This document shows positions 61,736 through 64,000 of a stretch of DNA of 64,000 bases, piece by piece. The stretch's first letter is position 1. Every line of letters begins with the position of its first letter. Under the pieces are notes generated by a model, which saw nothing but the letters and a program-made list of their open reading frames with translations, did no database searches and had not been told where the DNA came from. The position numbers were made by a program, and so were the translations under genes. The stretch comes from Halosimplex salinum. Lineage in GTDB: Archaea; Halobacteriota; Halobacteria; Halobacteriales; Haloarculaceae. The stretch lies in the NCBI RefSeq assembly GCF_003730195.1, contig NZ_QWGG01000001.1, forward strand, positions 434,001 to 498,000, given 5' to 3'.

Positions 61736-62419
61736 ATGCTCGTCCTGGGCGACGCCCACGCCGCCGACCCGGAGAACCGCCGGCGACTGCTGGCCGCCTA
61801 CGAGGCCTCCGGTGCCGAGATCGCCCTCCACGTCGGCGACCTGGAGTACTACGACCTGCCAGTCCCCACGTGGTTCGTCGCCGGGAACAACGAGGACTTC
61901 GACGTGATCGACGCCCTGCGGTCGAGCGGGACCGGGTCGGACACACCGGAGGGCGGCCCCGAAATTGCCACCGAAGTCCGCAACGCACACCTGATCGCCA
62001 GCGACCTCGTCGAGGTGCGCGGGCTGACCGTCCTGGGGCTCTCGGGCAACTACGCGCCGACGAGGTACGACTACGACCGAGCGGACCTCGCGGACGACCG
62101 GCGTCGACACTTCACCCGTGCGGAGGTCGAACGGGCCATCGAACGCGGTCGCGAGGTCGACGTCGACCTGCTCCTCACGCACGCGGCACCGCACGGTCTC
62201 GTCAGCTACAGCTACGATCCGGGGATCGACGCGATCGACGAGCTGATCGGGGCTGTGGAGCCGTCGCTGTGTCTCGTCGGCCACCACCACACCCACGCGG
62301 AGCTGACGATCGGGGAGACTCGCGTCGTCTCGCTGGCGCCGGTCTGGGAGCGGTACTACGACCTCGACCCGGCGACGCTGACGCTGGAGCGGTTCGAGAC
62401 GCCGAGCGAGCGAGAGTGA
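61736..62419 (+). CDS. Calcineurin-like metallophosphoesterase (YfcE-like)
   Basis: A 227-residue phosphoesterase. Ligands in order: DAH (D6, H8), GD (34-35), GNNED (50-54), THAAPHG and GHHHTHAE (the HxH pair). Small-molecule phosphodiesterase of the YfcE type is likely. A GTG at 61727 (overlapping the previous stop, GTGA) is an alternative start; ATG at 61736 keeps the conserved MLVLGDAH beginning. Cotranscribed with the preceding hypothetical gene. Confidence 0.87.
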   Translation: MLVLGDAHAADPENRRRLLAAYEASGAEIALHVGDLEYYDLPVPTWFVAGNNEDFDVIDALRSSGTGSDTPEGGPEIATEVRNAHLIASDLVEVRGLTVLGLSGNYAPTRYDYDRADLADDRRRHFTRAEVERAIERGREVDVDLLLTHAAPHGLVSYSYDPGIDAIDELIGAVEPSLCLVGHHHTHAELTIGETRVVSLAPVWERYYDLDPATLTLERFETPSERE

Positions 62420-62441
62420 ACGGAAACCGAGAACCGAGCGA

Positions 62442-63350
62442 TTAGACGCCGCGACCCTGCATCTTCTCTTCCTCGGGCAGGTCGACGTTGGCGTCGCCCT
62501 TCATGCCTTCGCCGATGTTCGAGGCGATCTCGGCGAGCGTCTCGGGGTCGTCCCAGTTGTTGACGGCCTCGACGATGGCCGTGCCCATCGCCTCGGGGTC
62601 CTCCGCGCCGAAGATGCCCGAGCCGACGAAGATGCCGTCACAGCCGTGGTGCATCATGAGCGCCGCGTCCGCGGGGGTCGCGATGCCGCCGGCGGCGAAG
62701 TTGACGACAGGCAGACGGCCCATCTCCGCGGTCTCGTGGACGAGGTCGGCGGGCGCGTCGTTCTCGCGGGCCCACGCCTCGCGCTCCTCGTGGCTCATGC
62801 CTTCGAGTTTGCGGATCGCGCTCTTGATGTTGCGCTGGTGGTGGACGGCCTGGTTCACGTCGCCCGTGCCGGCCTCGCCCTTGGTCCGGATCATCGCCGC
62901 GCCCTCGTCGATGCGCCGGAGGGCCTCGCCGAGGTTGCGCGCGCCGCAGACGAACGGCGAGGTGAAGTCGCGCTTGTCGATGTGGTACTTGTCGTCGGCG
63001 GGCGTAAGCACCTCGCTCTCGTCGATCATGTCCGCGCCCGTGGCCTCGAGGATCTGCGCCTCCTTCGTGTGGCCGATGCGGGCCTTGCCCATCACCGGGA
63101 TGGACACCTCGTCGATGACCTCGCGGAGCGACGCCGGGTCGGCCATCCGGGCGACGCCGCCGCGCTTGCGGATGTCGGCCGGGACGGCTTCGAGGTTCAT
63201 GACCGCGACGGCGCCCACGTCCTCGGCGATGCGCGCCTGCTCGCGGTTCACGACGTCCATGATGACGCCGCCCTTCTGCATCTTCGCGAACCCGCGCTTG
63301 ACCAGTTCGGTCCCGCGACGGAGTTCCTCCAGATCCGTTTCGTCGGTCAT
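62442..63350 (-). CDS. pdxS: Pyridoxal 5'-phosphate synthase subunit PdxS
   Basis: Lyase/synthase subunit of the DXP-independent PLP pathway, making PLP from ribose 5-phosphate, glyceraldehyde 3-phosphate and ammonia provided by PdxT. 302 residues, (beta-alpha)8 barrel. Catalytic residues visible: D32 (GGVIMDVVN), K89 ([10 protein letters not shown]) and K157 ([11 protein letters not shown]). PdxT is not in the window. Leftward; the convergent neighbour ends at 62419. Confidence 0.97.
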   Translation of the reverse strand: MTDETDLEELRRGTELVKRGFAKMQKGGVIMDVVNREQARIAEDVGAVAVMNLEAVPADIRKRGGVARMADPASLREVIDEVSIPVMGKARIGHTKEAQILEATGADMIDESEVLTPADDKYHIDKRDFTSPFVCGARNLGEALRRIDEGAAMIRTKGEAGTGDVNQAVHHQRNIKSAIRKLEGMSHEEREAWARENDAPADLVHETAEMGRLPVVNFAAGGIATPADAALMMHHGCDGIFVGSGIFGAEDPEAMGTAIVEAVNNWDDPETLAEIASNIGEGMKGDANVDLPEEEKMQGRGV

Positions 63351-63494
63351 GTCCCGGTCTTCGCGTCGGAATCACTTAACGAGTATCTTTCCCGGCGCGC
63401 TCGACCGGCTCGACCGACTGAACCGCGCGACCGACCCGTCCCGCCGACCCGCCCGACCGCTACCGTTTTGCGCTCGGCGTCCACAGGGAGAGAC

Positions 63495-64000
63495 ATGTCG
63501 GCCGTCACCCGCGCTGGTCGCCGCGTCGAGCGGATCGTCGCCCGCTACTTCGACGCGCCGCTGCCCGAGGCCGAGGGCCTCCCCGCTTCCGTCGCGCCGC
63601 TCCCCCAGTGGCTCGAAGACCTCGGCCTCCGCCTCGCCTGGCCGATCGCGCTCGTCAACCTCGTCGGCACGCTCTTCGGCTTCTGGTACTACGCCGGCCG
63701 TCCGACGGACCTCGCTCCGCCGCTCCTTGGGGGACAGCTCGGCGCCGCACAGCCGCTCGCCTACGCCCTCATCCCGGACTCGCCCGTCGCCACGATGTTC
63801 ATCGGCCTCTCGCTGGTCGCGTGGCGACTCGACCTCGACGCCGGCCCCCTCCACATGCTCGCCTTCTTCGGCTGTATCAAACTCGGCCTCTGGACGCCGT
63901 TCGTCCAGCTGGTCCTCAACGGCCCCGGCGGCATCGCCGCGTGGCTCTACTGGTTCCTGATACTCAGTCACGTCGCGATGGCCGTCGAAGCGTTCCTGAT
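63495..64000 (+). CDS. DUF1405 family membrane protein (partial)
   Basis: Runs off the right edge; about 168 codons present, starting MSAVTRAGRRVERIVARYFD. The sequence holds LVNLVGTLFGFWYYAGRP, a DUF1405-like pattern, and at least four TM segments. Function unknown. The ATG is about 15 nt after GGAG-like sequence (GGGAGAG), the only candidate RBS. No stop before the window end. Confidence 0.7.
   Translation, partial: MSAVTRAGRRVERIVARYFDAPLPEAEGLPASVAPLPQWLEDLGLRLAWPIALVNLVGTLFGFWYYAGRPTDLAPPLLGGQLGAAQPLAYALIPDSPVATMFIGLSLVAWRLDLDAGPLHMLAFFGCIKLGLWTPFVQLVLNGPGGIAAWLYWFLILSHVAMAVEAFL

Overview
The window is chromosomal DNA from a halophilic archaeon (class Halobacteria). The evidence is a GC-rich, acidic-residue-rich coding content, a complete archaeal S10/spc ribosomal protein super-operon, TATA-box promoters with many leaderless starts, Tat lipoproteins, and haloarchaeal families such as bat-like HTH proteins and acidic ribosomal protein tails. 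I cannot place the genus from the sequence alone.

Layout. 1-9.1 kb: the end of a bat-like regulator; a pterin cyclohydrolase (mch) with a partner gene; a small membrane protein and a thiamine-binding-type protein; then a four-gene sugar ABC importer transcribed leftward (binding lipoprotein, two permeases, ATPase) with a palindromic operator candidate in front; a DUF4013 membrane protein; and a Gfo/Idh/MocA dehydrogenase. 9.1-11.3 kb: small genes, tRNA-Gly(GCC), and a cluster of duplicated tRNA-Gly 3' ends inside a 174-bp direct repeat. 11.3-25.6 kb: one compact operon of 25 genes running from a SPOUT methyltransferase through rpl3...rpl15 to secY, including the RNase P subunit gene rnp1, with mostly 1-10 nt overlaps.

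25.9-45.8 kb: an accessory stretch between secY and adk, which are normally close in haloarchaea. It holds a Na+/H+ antiporter-RCK fusion, an oligopeptide-binding lipoprotein, an orphan Dam-type methylase, an amino-acid permease fused to USP domains, a stand-alone USP, and a K+ homeostasis block (TrkH, a CPA2 antiporter with its RCK_C subunit, TrkA, a second TrkH, and a K+ channel with tandem RCK domains). 45.9-52.3 kb: adk and DUF106, then a second accessory insert before cmk-truB. That insert has an Lrp-type regulator fused to an RCK_C domain, divergent from a leaderless operon of a 35-codon ORF, an unknown protein, a USP paralogue and a TrkA-like protein. truB is followed by tRNA-Pro(GGG).

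52.6-64 kb: a secreted protein with 27 calcium-binding repeats and a metzincin-like C-terminus, a PPP-type phosphatase preceded by an SD-led minicistron, a cis-prenyltransferase, MscS, a methyltransferase broken by a frameshift, an unknown protein coupled to a small phosphoesterase, pdxS, and the start of a DUF1405 membrane protein.

The strongest candidate for an under-described system is the pair of K+/stress modules, above all the Lrp-RCK_C regulator with its divergent promoter palindrome and coupled small ORF (47.9-50.5 kb).
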